Positions 8,906 through 16,973 of a stretch of DNA of 64,000 nucleotides are shown piece after piece (positions within the stretch are counted from its first letter, which is position 1; every line of letters begins with the position of its first letter). Both the position numbers and the translations under genes were made by a program. The notes under the pieces were generated by a model, which was not told the DNA's origin, did not search any database, and saw only the letters and a list, made by a program, of their open reading frames with translations. This DNA is from Actinomycetota bacterium. Lineage in GTDB: Bacteria; Actinomycetota; Acidimicrobiia; IMCC26256; VFJJ01. Location of the stretch: contig VFJJ01000051.1 in assembly GCA_009886115.1 (NCBI GenBank), positions 62,001 through 126,000 on the forward strand, read 5' to 3'.

Positions 8906-9273
8906 GATCCGGCGAGCGGCGCGCCGGTGGCGGAACCGGAACTGCCACCGGGCTCGGGCCGATCGACGCTGGTGCCGACGCCGGCGCCAACGCGATGGAT
9001 CACGTAGTCGATGACGTCTCCGACGGTCTCGAGCTCGCCCAGATCCTCGTCGTCGATCGAGAAACCGACCGTCCGCTCACCGAGCTCCTGCTCGATCATC
9101 TCGGCCAGGTCCAGCAGCGCCATGTCGTCGGCGCCGAGGTCGCCCACCAGGGTGGCGCCGAGGTCGATCTCGTCGGTGTCGAGCCCGAGGATCTCGGCCA
9201 GGCGCTCGCGCACGAGGCGCCCGACCTCGTCGGGCTCGATCGGGCCCCGGTTCACGTGCGTCTCGGCGGGCAC
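8902..9273 (-). CDS. Acyl carrier protein-like protein lacking the phosphopantetheine serine
   Basis: The 123-aa product has the ACP fold pattern (VRERLAEILGLDTDEIDLGA, then helix II and IDDEDLGELETVGDVIDYV) and sits in the acpP position between plsX and rnc. The normal GADSL motif reads GADDM here: residue 50, where the 4'-phosphopantetheine-bearing Ser should be, is Asp (codon GAC at the expected place). It therefore cannot carry an acyl chain at the usual site. A Gly/Ser/Pro-rich tail of about 30 residues is also atypical. GTG at 9273 follows the plsX stop by three bases. It may be a non-carrying regulatory ACP paralogue; a true acpP should exist elsewhere. Confidence 0.85.
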   Translation of the reverse strand: MPAETHVNRGPIEPDEVGRLVRERLAEILGLDTDEIDLGATLVGDLGADDMALLDLAEMIEQELGERTVGFSIDDEDLGELETVGDVIDYVIHRVGAGVGTSVDRPEPGGSSGSATGAPLAGS

Positions 9274-9276
9274 GAC

Positions 9277-10812
9277 TCAGATCGTCCCGGTCTCGTCGGT
9301 CGAGCCGGTATCACGCAGCCGGACCGGGCGCTTGCGCGGACGGGGCTCGCGCGGCTCTCGATGCTCACGGTTGGCCGCCATCGCCGCAGCTCGCTGCTTG
9401 ACGACCACGGCGAGGGGCTTGCGGTGGCGACCACCGGTGACGGCATCGCCGAGACGCTCGACGATGCCCTTGCGGACGTACTCCGATGCCAGTCCCACGG
9501 CCACCTCGATGGCCCGGGCCGACGATGAGCCGTGGGAGATGATGCACACGCCGTCGATGCCGAGCAGGAGCGCTCCACCGGTGTTGTCGGGGTCGTAGGC
9601 GCCGGCGATGCCGAGGAACCCGGGCATGAGGACCTTCGACGCCTCCCGGGTCTCGGGGCTGGCGTTCATCGTCTCACCGATGAGACGGATCATCTGGCGC
9701 AGCGTGCCTTCGAGCGTCTTGAGCGCCACGTTGCCCGTGAAGCCGTCGGTGACCATGACGTCGACGTGGTCGGAGAACAGGTCGCGGCCTTCCACGTTGC
9801 CCACGTAGCCGGGGACGGCCGATTCGAGCAGCGGCGCGGCGAGCTTCCTGAGCGCGTCGCCCTTCCCCGGTTCCTCGCCGTTGGAGAGCAGGCCGACCCG
9901 GGGCTCGTCGACGCCGAAGCACAAGCGGAAGAACTCCCGACCCATGAGGGCGAACTGCAGGAGCCACTCAGGATCGCAATCGGTGGTGGCGCCCGAGTCG
10001 ACGAGCAACGTGGGATGAGCGTTGGGATTCGGGATGGGCGTGGCGATCGCGGGACGGGCGATCCCCGGGATACGGCCGATGCGAAACAGCGCCGCGGTCA
10101 TGGCTGCGCCGGTGTTGCCTGCGCTCACCATCGCCGATGCCCGTCCGTCGCGCACGGCGTCGGCGCAGCGCACGAGCGACGACCCGGGACGACGACGAAC
10201 GGCCAGCGCCGGATCTTCGCTCATGGCGATCACGTCGTCGGCGTGCTCGAAGCTCAGCCCGACGGGCAACACGCTCGGCAGCAGGGGCCGAACGTCGGGC
10301 TCGCGGCCGATGAGGTGGACACGGTGTCCGCTGGCGACGGCGGCGAGCACGCCGGCGACGATCTCACCCGGGGCCTTGTCGCCACCCATCGCATCGACCG
10401 CGACGACCGGCGCCTCGTCGCTCGGCGACGACGACGACGGCGACGGCGACGCGGTCACCGCTCGCGAACGGACCCGCGATGCGCCCGAGCCGACACCACC
10501 GCTCGTGGCTGCGCCCGCCCGGGCCGCCTTCTTGTTGACGGCCGCCTTCTTCTTGACGGCCGCCTTGGAGACCGCGGCCTTCGTGCTCGCAGCCTTCTTG
10601 CCCGCTGCTTTTTCGGCACCGGACCTGGTGGCCGCAGCCTTCTTCGCCGCGCTCTTCACCGTCCGCTTCGTCGCGCCTGCAGGCGCAGCGCGACGACCGC
10701 TGGCCCTGGGCTTGCGTGCCGCAGCGACCTCCTCGTCGGAGCCCTCGGGATCGGCGCGCACCGGGCGCGTTCGCGCACTCCGCCGGGAGGGGAACGCCTC
10801 GCGCTCGGTCAC
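9277..10812 (-). CDS. plsX: Phosphate acyltransferase PlsX with histone-H1-like N-terminal extension
   Basis: Makes acyl-phosphate from acyl-ACP for the PlsY step of phospholipid synthesis. The PlsX core begins near residue 134 with VVAVDAMGGDKAPGEIV and includes GNTGAAMTAALFRIGRI and GFTGNVALKTLEG. The usual length is 330-350 aa; this protein is 511 aa. The extra ~130 residues are extremely rich in Lys, Ala and Arg, with repeated KKAA, KAAVSKAAVKKK and AVNKKAA units like the tails of histone H1 or AlgP, followed by a Ser/Pro linker. A Lys/Arg-rich C-terminal end is also present. The tail could bind nucleic acid or anionic lipid. Codon use does not change across the junction. Confidence 0.92.
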   Translation of the reverse strand: MTEREAFPSRRSARTRPVRADPEGSDEEVAAARKPRASGRRAAPAGATKRTVKSAAKKAAATRSGAEKAAGKKAASTKAAVSKAAVKKKAAVNKKAARAGAATSGGVGSGASRVRSRAVTASPSPSSSSPSDEAPVVAVDAMGGDKAPGEIVAGVLAAVASGHRVHLIGREPDVRPLLPSVLPVGLSFEHADDVIAMSEDPALAVRRRPGSSLVRCADAVRDGRASAMVSAGNTGAAMTAALFRIGRIPGIARPAIATPIPNPNAHPTLLVDSGATTDCDPEWLLQFALMGREFFRLCFGVDEPRVGLLSNGEEPGKGDALRKLAAPLLESAVPGYVGNVEGRDLFSDHVDVMVTDGFTGNVALKTLEGTLRQMIRLIGETMNASPETREASKVLMPGFLGIAGAYDPDNTGGALLLGIDGVCIISHGSSSARAIEVAVGLASEYVRKGIVERLGDAVTGGRHRKPLAVVVKQRAAAMAANREHREPREPRPRKRPVRLRDTGSTDETGTI

Positions 10813-10881
10813 CGTGCGGTCAGACCCTCACGCTCCAGCCGACGGCACGAGACCCCGGTGGACGGCACGGGTCGGACGTCC

Positions 10882-11058
10882 TCAGACTTCGACGGCTTGA
10901 CGGCCGTTGTACCACCCGCACGATCCGCAGACGATGTGGGGCTGCTTGACCTGGCTGCACCGGGGGCACAACGAGCGGGCCGGGGCGACGAGCGTCCAGT
11001 TGCTGGCTCGGCGGCTGCGGGTCTTGGACTTGCTGACTTTGCGCTTGGGAACGGCCAT
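10882..11058 (-). CDS. rpmF: 50S ribosomal protein L32
   Basis: Large-subunit protein bL32. I translated it directly: it starts MAVPKRKVSKSKTRSRRAS (ATG at 11058), continues with the zinc ribbon CPRC...CGSCGWYNGRQ and stops after 58 residues, the family length. The four cysteines are intact, so it is the zinc-binding form. It lies between yceD and plsX, the order found in most bacteria. Confidence 0.97.
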   Translation of the reverse strand: MAVPKRKVSKSKTRSRRASNWTLVAPARSLCPRCSQVKQPHIVCGSCGWYNGRQAVEV

Positions 11059-11188
11059 CGCTTGCTCTCTCCGTCGGGACTCGTCGTCGGGGCCTGGGTG
11101 CTGCGGCCTGGTACGGGTGCGCCGCGTGACCCGGCGTCAGGTGCTCGGGATGCTCAACGTGCTCGGGTTCGTCGGGTTCGTCGGGTGC

Positions 11189-11692
11189 TCAGGTGTCGGT
11201 GAACGTGAGCGAGCCGAGTGCCGCCCACCGGGGGTCGGGTTCGTCGGGGCGGCACTCGCAGCTGGTCTCGTTGCGGTCGACGCCGCAGGTCGCGCAGAGC
11301 CCGAGACATTCGAGCCGGCACAGCGGCACGACGGGGAGCTCGGGCAGGACGGTGTCGCGAACGATGGGCGTCAGGTCGATCTCGTCGCTTTGCAGCGGGT
11401 AGGTCTCGCCCTCGATCGGTCGTACCTCGAAGAACTCCCGGACGGGAAACGAGAAATCGTGGGCGACCTCGCTGAGGCAGCGGCTGCACTCGGCGGTGTA
11501 GCGGCCGCTGACCTCGACCGTCGCCACGACGCCCTCCAAGATGCCGTCGACGTGACCGACGACCGTGACATCACCGTCGACGCTGGCGGTGGCCGAGCGC
11601 AGTTCCGGCATGGGCGCGACGATGCAGACGTCGCGTCGGATCCCGGCGCGTCGAACGCAGTCGGCAACATTCAGGCGGAACGGATCGGGCAC
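11189..11692 (-). CDS. YceD/DUF177 family protein
   Basis: The family accompanies rpmF and is linked to 23S rRNA accumulation and ribosome assembly. The 167-aa protein has the signature CxxC pairs: YTAECSRCLSEV in the middle and CRLECLGLCATCGVDRN near the C-terminus. The C-terminal segment ends PRWAALGSL, typical of the family. The initiator is uncertain between Met1 and Met28. The 130-bp gap to rpmF holds short degenerate TCGGGT repeats and no recognisable site. Confidence 0.9.
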   Translation of the reverse strand: MPDPFRLNVADCVRRAGIRRDVCIVAPMPELRSATASVDGDVTVVGHVDGILEGVVATVEVSGRYTAECSRCLSEVAHDFSFPVREFFEVRPIEGETYPLQSDEIDLTPIVRDTVLPELPVVPLCRLECLGLCATCGVDRNETSCECRPDEPDPRWAALGSLTFTDT

Positions 11693-11775
11693 GGGGTATC
11701 CGGGGTGTTCGTGATGTGGGGCTCGGGCGTCACCGTCGAGACGGGACTGCGGATGTTAGCAGCGGGAACCGTCGA

Positions 11776-12342
11776 CTACTCGAAGTCCTCGACGGCGGCG
11801 ATCGCCGCCGCGCCGCCAAGATCCTGGTCGTAGGGCAGGAGGTCGTCGTCGTCATCGTCGTCGCCCGGGGGACGGGTGATCGTGAGCCCGAGCCGCTCCC
11901 GGCCGTTGGCCACGACGGCCAGGGTGCGCTCGAGGACGATCTCGAAGCTCGCCAGCCGCTGGTCGATGTAGTCCTCGGCCTCGTGGCGCATCTGCGACGA
12001 CCGCTGCTGGGCGGTGTCGACGATGTCGCGGGCGACGCGTTCGGCCTCACGCACGATCTCGGTGCGCTGCACCATGCGCTCGGCCCTCGTGCGAGCCGCC
12101 TGGAGGATGTCCTCGGCCTCGCGTTGGGCCTTGGCCTGGACCTCCTCGGTGTCCTTGAGGAGCCACCGGGCCCGCTTGAGCTCCTCGGGCAGGCGGGTGA
12201 GCGTGAGGTCGAGTAGCTCGAGGAGCTCGTCGCGGTCGACGCGAACCGAGGCCGACAGCGGGACCGCCTTGGCGCTCTCGACGATCGCCCGGATCCGTTC
12301 GAGCAACAGCTGGACGTCGCGTGCCGCCGAGTTGGGTGCCAT
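11776..12342 (-). CDS. SepIVA-like DivIVA-related coiled-coil protein
   Basis: In mycobacteria the equivalent gene (Rv2927c, SepIVA) sits in this same cluster and takes part in division and cell-envelope growth. The product is 188 aa, mostly one charged helix: LLERIRAIVESAKAVPLSAS, then an Arg/Glu/Ala-rich coiled coil, AQREAEDILQAARTRAERMV, and a DDDDDDD acidic run near the C-terminus. I use ATG at 12342, with GGAGG seven bases upstream; a GTG one codon earlier is possible. The ATG shares its A with the coaD stop. The name rests on position and coiled-coil pattern. Confidence 0.78.
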   Translation of the reverse strand: MAPNSAARDVQLLLERIRAIVESAKAVPLSASVRVDRDELLELLDLTLTRLPEELKRARWLLKDTEEVQAKAQREAEDILQAARTRAERMVQRTEIVREAERVARDIVDTAQQRSSQMRHEAEDYIDQRLASFEIVLERTLAVVANGRERLGLTITRPPGDDDDDDDLLPYDQDLGGAAAIAAVEDFE

Positions 12343-12851
12343 CACGAACCTCCGGTCTCGCGAGCGACGGCCTCGTCGTGAAAGCGCTCCTTGAGGCGCT
12401 GGTGCACGAGGTCGGGGACCATGCTCGAGACGTCGCCACCGAACTTGGCGACCTCACGAACGAGGCTCGACGAGAGGTACGACCACCGGGGGCTGGTGGT
12501 CAAGAAAAAGGTGTCGATCCCCGACAGGCGTTGGTTCATCTGGGCCATCTGGAGCTCGTAGTCGAAGTCGCTGACCGCCCTCAACCCCTTGACGATCGCG
12601 TCGGCGCCCTTGTCGCGGGCGAACTCGACGAGCAGGCCCTTGAAGAAGTCGATCTCGATGTTGGGGAGATGCCCGAGCACTTCACGCAGCAGGTTCTTGC
12701 GCTCGTCGAGGTCGAAGAGCGGGGTGGTCTTCTGCGGGTTGCGGATGACGGCCACGATGACGCGGTCGAAGTACTTGGCGGTCCGCTCGATGATGTCGAT
12801 GTGACCGTTCGTGACCGGGTCGAACGACCCGGGGCACAGGGCTGTGGCCAC
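12342..12851 (-). CDS. coaD: Phosphopantetheine adenylyltransferase
   Basis: Fourth step of CoA synthesis: 4'-phosphopantetheine plus ATP to dephospho-CoA. The 169-aa protein starts ATALCPGSFDPVTNGHIDII, carrying the nucleotidyltransferase TxGH motif (TNGH), and ends with the second motif YLSSSLVREVAKFGGDVS (SSS-x-R). The longer upstream frame has no family similarity, so GTG at 12851 with GGGAG eight bases ahead is the start. The coaD-sepIVA stop/start overlap suggests coupling. Confidence 0.97.
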   Translation of the reverse strand: MATALCPGSFDPVTNGHIDIIERTAKYFDRVIVAVIRNPQKTTPLFDLDERKNLLREVLGHLPNIEIDFFKGLLVEFARDKGADAIVKGLRAVSDFDYELQMAQMNQRLSGIDTFFLTTSPRWSYLSSSLVREVAKFGGDVSSMVPDLVHQRLKERFHDEAVARETGGS

Positions 12852-12946
12852 GAGGTGCTCCCGCGGGATGGGACGGGTTCCGTCAGGTCGGATCGGCCTG
12901 CGTACCCGTGTGGGTCGCAACCTCGAGGCGAGCGTACAGCCGGGCG

Positions 12947-13636
12947 TCACGACTCGGGCGAACCATCCCGGTCGGCTCCACCGAGGTCTGCGCTGCCCCG
13001 GTCGGCGATCGCCGGGGTCAGCTCGGCCACGACGGCGTCGCCGTAGGAGCGCTGCCAGCTGATCACCCACGGCGGCGGCACCGTGCGGGCCAGGGCCCCG
13101 GGGCCCCCTCGGGTGCGTTCGGTCGAGCGGCGCACGACCACCCGGCCGCCATCGGCCAGCCAACCGCGTTCGTCGAGTCGGGAGATCACCGTCGTCACGA
13201 TCTCGTCGTGAAGGTCGTAGGGCGGATCGGCGAACACGAGATCGAACGGACCCTCGGGGGCCATGAGCCCGCCGAGGAAGGCGATCACCTCGCCCCGATG
13301 GACCCGGGCCTGCGGCGCCAGCCGGGTCTTGGCCAGGTTGGCCTCGATCGTCGACAGCGCTCCCGGGTCGCGCTCGACGAGCACGGCCCGGTGCGCGCCG
13401 CGCGAGAGGGCCTCGATGGCCAGGGCGCCACTCCCGGCGAACAGGTCGAGCACGACCGCGCCAGGCAGCACCGGGCCGAGATGGGCGAACACCGACTCCT
13501 TGACCCGGTCGGTGATCGGCCGGGTCGTCGCCCCGGGCGGACCCTTGAGCGACAGGCCTCCGGCGCTTCCCGCGATCACGCGGAGTCCCTGTCCGGTCAG
13601 GGTGGTCGTCCTCGGTCGTCGCCTGGGCTCACGCAC
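12947..13636 (-). CDS. rsmD: 16S rRNA (guanine(966)-N(2))-methyltransferase RsmD
   Basis: SAM-dependent methylation of G966 in 16S rRNA. The protein shows VIAGSAGG, TRPITDRVKESVFAHLG, the SAM loop DLFAGSGALAIEALSRGA and the catalytic DPPY (LVFADPPYDL). GTG at 13636 gives 229 aa; a second GTG at 13579, immediately before IAGSAGG, gives 210 aa, closer to the family norm. Neither has a clear ribosome-binding site. The C-terminal ~25 residues are Asp/Gly/Ser-rich and probably disordered. It is the first gene of the minus-strand block and is divergent from the thioesterase gene. Confidence 0.93.
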   Translation of the reverse strand: MREPRRRPRTTTLTGQGLRVIAGSAGGLSLKGPPGATTRPITDRVKESVFAHLGPVLPGAVVLDLFAGSGALAIEALSRGAHRAVLVERDPGALSTIEANLAKTRLAPQARVHRGEVIAFLGGLMAPEGPFDLVFADPPYDLHDEIVTTVISRLDERGWLADGGRVVVRRSTERTRGGPGALARTVPPPWVISWQRSYGDAVVAELTPAIADRGSADLGGADRDGSPES

Positions 13637-13687
13637 GCCGAGCACGATACGACGCCGGAGTCGGCCGACCCTTGGCAGACTGCGGTC

Positions 13688-14152
13688 ATGGCCCATGCCT
13701 CCGACCCCGATGGCCCGTTTCCCCGTCCGGCGACGTGCTTCGGCTGCGGCGCCGAGAACCCCGCCGGGCTCGGCCTCGACGTGGAGTACTCCATCGAGGA
13801 GGGCTGGTGCCGGGCCCCCTTCACGCCGCGGGCAATCCACGTCGGCCCGCCCGGGCTGGTGCACGGTGGGATCGTCGCCACCGCCCTCGACGAGGCGATG
13901 GCGTGGCTGGCCACGCTGCTCGGCGCGGCGGTCGGGCCAGCGGTGACGGGCTCGCTCGAGATCCGCTACCGGCGGCCGCTGCGGATGATCGACGCGCCGT
14001 TCCTGGTGGAGGCCCGCCTGGTGCGCTCCTCGGGTCGACGCCACAAGATCTCGTCGACGATCACCCTGGCCGACGGAACCGTGGCCGCCGACGCCACGGG
14101 GCTCTTCCTCACGGTGCCGCTCGCGGCATGGCTGGCCCTGGGCTCCGGCTGA
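13688..14152 (+). CDS. PaaI-family hotdog thioesterase
   Basis: Probable acyl-CoA thioesterase. The 154-aa product has the PaaI/YiiD layout: CFGCGAENPAGLGL, then the HGG active-site loop (GLVHGGIVATALDEAMAW) and GSLEIRYRRPL. The Asp/Glu following HGG is present as Asp in ALDEAM. The Cys-x-x-Cys near residue 14 is common in this subgroup. ATG at 13688; 51 bp separate it from the divergent rsmD. The substrate cannot be inferred. Confidence 0.85.
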   Translation: MAHASDPDGPFPRPATCFGCGAENPAGLGLDVEYSIEEGWCRAPFTPRAIHVGPPGLVHGGIVATALDEAMAWLATLLGAAVGPAVTGSLEIRYRRPLRMIDAPFLVEARLVRSSGRRHKISSTITLADGTVAADATGLFLTVPLAAWLALGSG

Positions 14153-14197
14153 CAGCGTCGGCCGCGCACCCGGGGCCCGTTCACCTCGGGTCGCTCA

Positions 14198-15346
14198 TCA
14201 GTCGAGGCCGTACTGGGGGAGGCGGCCGGTGGGGAGCAGGGTGTGGCTGCCCGTTCCCCCATCGGCTCCGCCGATGGGGGCGGCTCCGCCGCCACTGCCG
14301 CCCGTGTCGCTCACCGTGACCCGCACGGGTTGGATGCGGTGGATGGGCTGGGTGAGGGCCTCGTCGCGCGCGATCACGTCGACGGGATGGCGCACGTCCC
14401 ACACCTCGTGCTCGAGGTACTCCTCGCCCCGCCACACCCCGAGGCCGCGACCGTCGTTCCAGCCGCCGCTGTAGCCCAGGCCGGGCATGGCGATCGAAGG
14501 CCCCATCGCCTCGGACCGGATGCTCATCGCAGACCCGTCGTCGAGCGTGAGCGCCATGGTGGCGTTGGCGAATCGCCGGGTGCCGGGCTGGAGGTCGAGC
14601 GAGAGTGCAGCATCGACGACGCGGCGTTCGCGCCGGCCGTCGACGTCACGGATCAGGCCGGTCAGGTACTCACGGCGCTCGCCCCGCTCGGCGATCTGCA
14701 CGTGGCCCGCCAGTCGCTCGGTCGAGAAGAACAAGAAGCTGAAGCAGTAGCCGTCGGCCCCGCCGGGCGGCGTCGGCCCGGTGACGGGCTCGGGGATGCC
14801 GGCGTTCTGACGGACGCCCCACGAGTGGTCGCGACAGGCCCACCACCGGTCGACGTCCATCCGGCGACCGTCGGCGAAGCTCACCGTGCCCGACACCTCG
14901 CCGATCTGGTCGTACCTCTGGTACTCCTCGGAGATCCGACCTCGCACCCGGTGAAAGTGAGGTCGCTCCTCCTCCGGGGCCATCGTCGCCTGCCAGAGGA
15001 GATCGACACCGACCGGACGGCCGTCACCCGGCTCGGCCACGAGACGCAAGCGGCGCAAGGGTTCGAGCACCTCCACCCGGAACGGTCCGACCTCGGTCGA
15101 GAACCGGGGCCGCAGGCTCCGCGATGCCCGAACGTTGTGCTGGCTGCCCTCGTGCACGACCACGAGGCCGGCGTCGCAGACGTTCATGTTGTTGTAGACG
15201 GCGAGCGTGAGCTGGATGGCACCACCCCCTGCCGGGTCGTAGGCCGCGAACCACCACCGGTCGAAGAAGCGCGGGTCGCTCGTGCCCACGTGGTCGAACG
15301 TGGACGGGATCTGGTGGAACAGGGATTCGTCGAGCGGGCTGAGCAC
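14198..15346 (-). CDS. CrtC/AttH lipocalin-like hypothetical protein
   Basis: The 382-aa soluble protein starts with a segment typical of an actinobacterial family often found next to phosphotransferases and amidohydrolases (LFHQIPSTFDHVGTSDPRFF). It contains the conserved CRDHSWGVR motif near residue 180 and many Trp and aromatic residues in predicted beta strands, as in carotenoid 1,2-hydratase/AttH-like lipocalins. No signal peptide is visible. A Gly/Ser/Pro-rich tail follows residue 345. The next genes upstream on the strand are a small helical protein and an APH-fold kinase, so they may form one unit. I do not assign a reaction. Confidence 0.65.
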   Translation of the reverse strand: MLSPLDESLFHQIPSTFDHVGTSDPRFFDRWWFAAYDPAGGGAIQLTLAVYNNMNVCDAGLVVVHEGSQHNVRASRSLRPRFSTEVGPFRVEVLEPLRRLRLVAEPGDGRPVGVDLLWQATMAPEEERPHFHRVRGRISEEYQRYDQIGEVSGTVSFADGRRMDVDRWWACRDHSWGVRQNAGIPEPVTGPTPPGGADGYCFSFLFFSTERLAGHVQIAERGERREYLTGLIRDVDGRRERRVVDAALSLDLQPGTRRFANATMALTLDDGSAMSIRSEAMGPSIAMPGLGYSGGWNDGRGLGVWRGEEYLEHEVWDVRHPVDVIARDEALTQPIHRIQPVRVTVSDTGGSGGGAAPIGGADGGTGSHTLLPTGRLPQYGLD

Positions 15347-15398
15347 GGGGTCTCCTGGCGGGAGGGCGGACGTCGAGGCGACGACGAGCGGCTGGCAG

Positions 15399-15851
15399 CT
15401 ACCAGCGCTGGGCGTGCCGGAGCAACTGGGCGCGTACGTCGCCCGGCAACGACCCAGGGTCGGCGGCGCCGTCGAGCACGGGCACGACCTCAGCCACCAG
15501 CGCTCGCCACCGGAGGTTCAGGGCATGCGCCGCGGGGAACGTCGGCGCACGGGCGCCGGTCGCCGTCTCCGCGCTCAGGGCGTCGAGCGCCACGCCGAGG
15601 TCGTCGGGGAGCCGATTGCGCTCCGACGCCGACGCCGACGCCGATCCCGCTGGGCCGAGCAGCGCGGCCCAGTCGTCGCACTCGGCGTAGAGGTCGGCCA
15701 CGACGGTCTCCCAGCGCTCGACGATCCACTCGAGCGCCGCGATCACCGACCGGAGGGGCTCGGCCGCGTACCGCCCGTCGACCTCGGGGAGCACGTCGGC
15801 GCCCAGCACCCGAACGGCTTGGTGGAGCTGCTCGGTGATCGTTGGTCGCAT
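15399..15851 (-). CDS. Small helical hypothetical protein
   Basis: I do not recognise the family. The 150-aa product is rich in Ala, Leu and Arg and is predicted to be all-helical (ITEQLHQAVRVLGADVLPEV, ALEWIVERWETVVADLY). Residues 69-75 are an SASASAS run encoded by GACGCC-type triplet repeats, so this part is probably a flexible insert that varies in length. It lies 19 bp downstream of the APH-fold kinase and 52 bp upstream of the CrtC/AttH-like gene, all on the same strand, which argues that it is real and co-transcribed. Confidence 0.65.
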   Translation of the reverse strand: MRPTITEQLHQAVRVLGADVLPEVDGRYAAEPLRSVIAALEWIVERWETVVADLYAECDDWAALLGPAGSASASASERNRLPDDLGVALDALSAETATGARAPTFPAAHALNLRWRALVAEVVPVLDGAADPGSLPGDVRAQLLRHAQRW

Positions 15852-15870
15852 CGCTGCCTCGGCCTCGGTC

Positions 15871-16878
15871 TCAGTCGATCATCTGCAGCAGCAGACGCTG
15901 GATGCCCCGCGACGCCGTCCACACCCGATCGGCCCGTCCCTCGACCAACGAGCGCACACCGGTGAGCACGATGGCCGCCAGCTTGAAGTTGGCGAGCACG
16001 TTCCAGAAACGCACCGCGTCCTCGTTGACGATGAACCCGGTAGCGGCCTCGTACCGGGCGATCAGGTCGGCGCGTTCCCAGAGGCCGGGAATCAGGTGCT
16101 CACGCTGGCGCAGCGGATTGGTGACCCACCCGATGTCTTCGAGCGGATCGCCGAGATGCGCCGTCTCCCAATCGAGGGTGACGACGATCTCGCCGTCGGA
16201 CACGAGCCAGTTCCCCGGCTTCCAGTCGCCGTGCACGATGACCGTCGTCTGCGCCTCGGGGGCGTTGCGCTTCAACCAGCACAGCACCGCTACGAGCTCA
16301 GGGTGCGGCTCGACGGCCTGGCGGGCCAGGTACGTCTCCCACTCGGCGATGGCCACCACAGCGCCGAGGCTGCCGGGGTCGGGGAGAGCCTGCGCGAGGG
16401 ACGTGGGGCGCCAGTCGTGGATGTGGAGCCGCGCGAGGTGCTCGATGCCGCTGCGGGCAAGGGCCAAGCGGCGCTCGGGTGGGAGCTGGGACAGCCCACC
16501 CTCGAGCACGAAGGGGTCGCACAGACCGTCGTAGCGCTCCATCACCACCGCCGGCCGCCCGAGGTGCTCGCCCGTCGCGTCGAGCCAGAGGGCCCGCGGC
16601 GTGGGGATCGGCCCCCCGTGCAACCCTCGGAGCACCGCGTACTCCTGGGCCCGACTGGTCTCGAGCACGCTGCCGACGGGATCGCGCCGCAGGATCAAGC
16701 GCTCGTGCGCCGGGGCGCCGGTCGGCGGATCGGTCCATGTCGCGTCGAAGAGCCAGTTCTCGCGTGAATAGCCGGTGGAGGCCCGGCGGAGACCATCGAT
16801 GCGGAGATCGGCGACATCGGGCACCTGCGCGGCGACGAAGCGGTGGAGGAGCCGTTCCATCCCACTGGCGTCGTCCAC
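15871..16878 (-). CDS. APH-fold phosphotransferase (ACAD10/ACAD11-like)
   Basis: Kinase of the aminoglycoside phosphotransferase superfamily, 335 aa. The catalytic loop VIVHGDWKPGNWLV has the Brenner motif HGDxxxxN, and the metal-binding segment reads VTLDWETAHLGDP. The LILRRDP motif early in the protein supplies the ATP-binding lysine/arginine position. Related proteins in actinobacterial lipid gene sets phosphorylate hydroxyacyl substrates rather than antibiotics, so drug resistance should not be assumed. Start ATG at 16878 is followed by a plausible N-terminal helix. Confidence 0.85.
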   Translation of the reverse strand: MDDASGMERLLHRFVAAQVPDVADLRIDGLRRASTGYSRENWLFDATWTDPPTGAPAHERLILRRDPVGSVLETSRAQEYAVLRGLHGGPIPTPRALWLDATGEHLGRPAVVMERYDGLCDPFVLEGGLSQLPPERRLALARSGIEHLARLHIHDWRPTSLAQALPDPGSLGAVVAIAEWETYLARQAVEPHPELVAVLCWLKRNAPEAQTTVIVHGDWKPGNWLVSDGEIVVTLDWETAHLGDPLEDIGWVTNPLRQREHLIPGLWERADLIARYEAATGFIVNEDAVRFWNVLANFKLAAIVLTGVRSLVEGRADRVWTASRGIQRLLLQMID

Positions 16879-16973
16879 GGGCCGAGTCTGGCCCGTCGCT
16901 GGGAGATTGACAACCGCGTGCGCTGCGGGCTACCAACGCCGTGGAGTTCAACGCGTTCATAGCGGAGGTCATG

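Noticed and set aside
15871..16878. Aminoglycoside resistance gene
   Set aside because: The fold is shared, but the ACAD10/11-like context and surrounding lipid-type genes favour a metabolic kinase.
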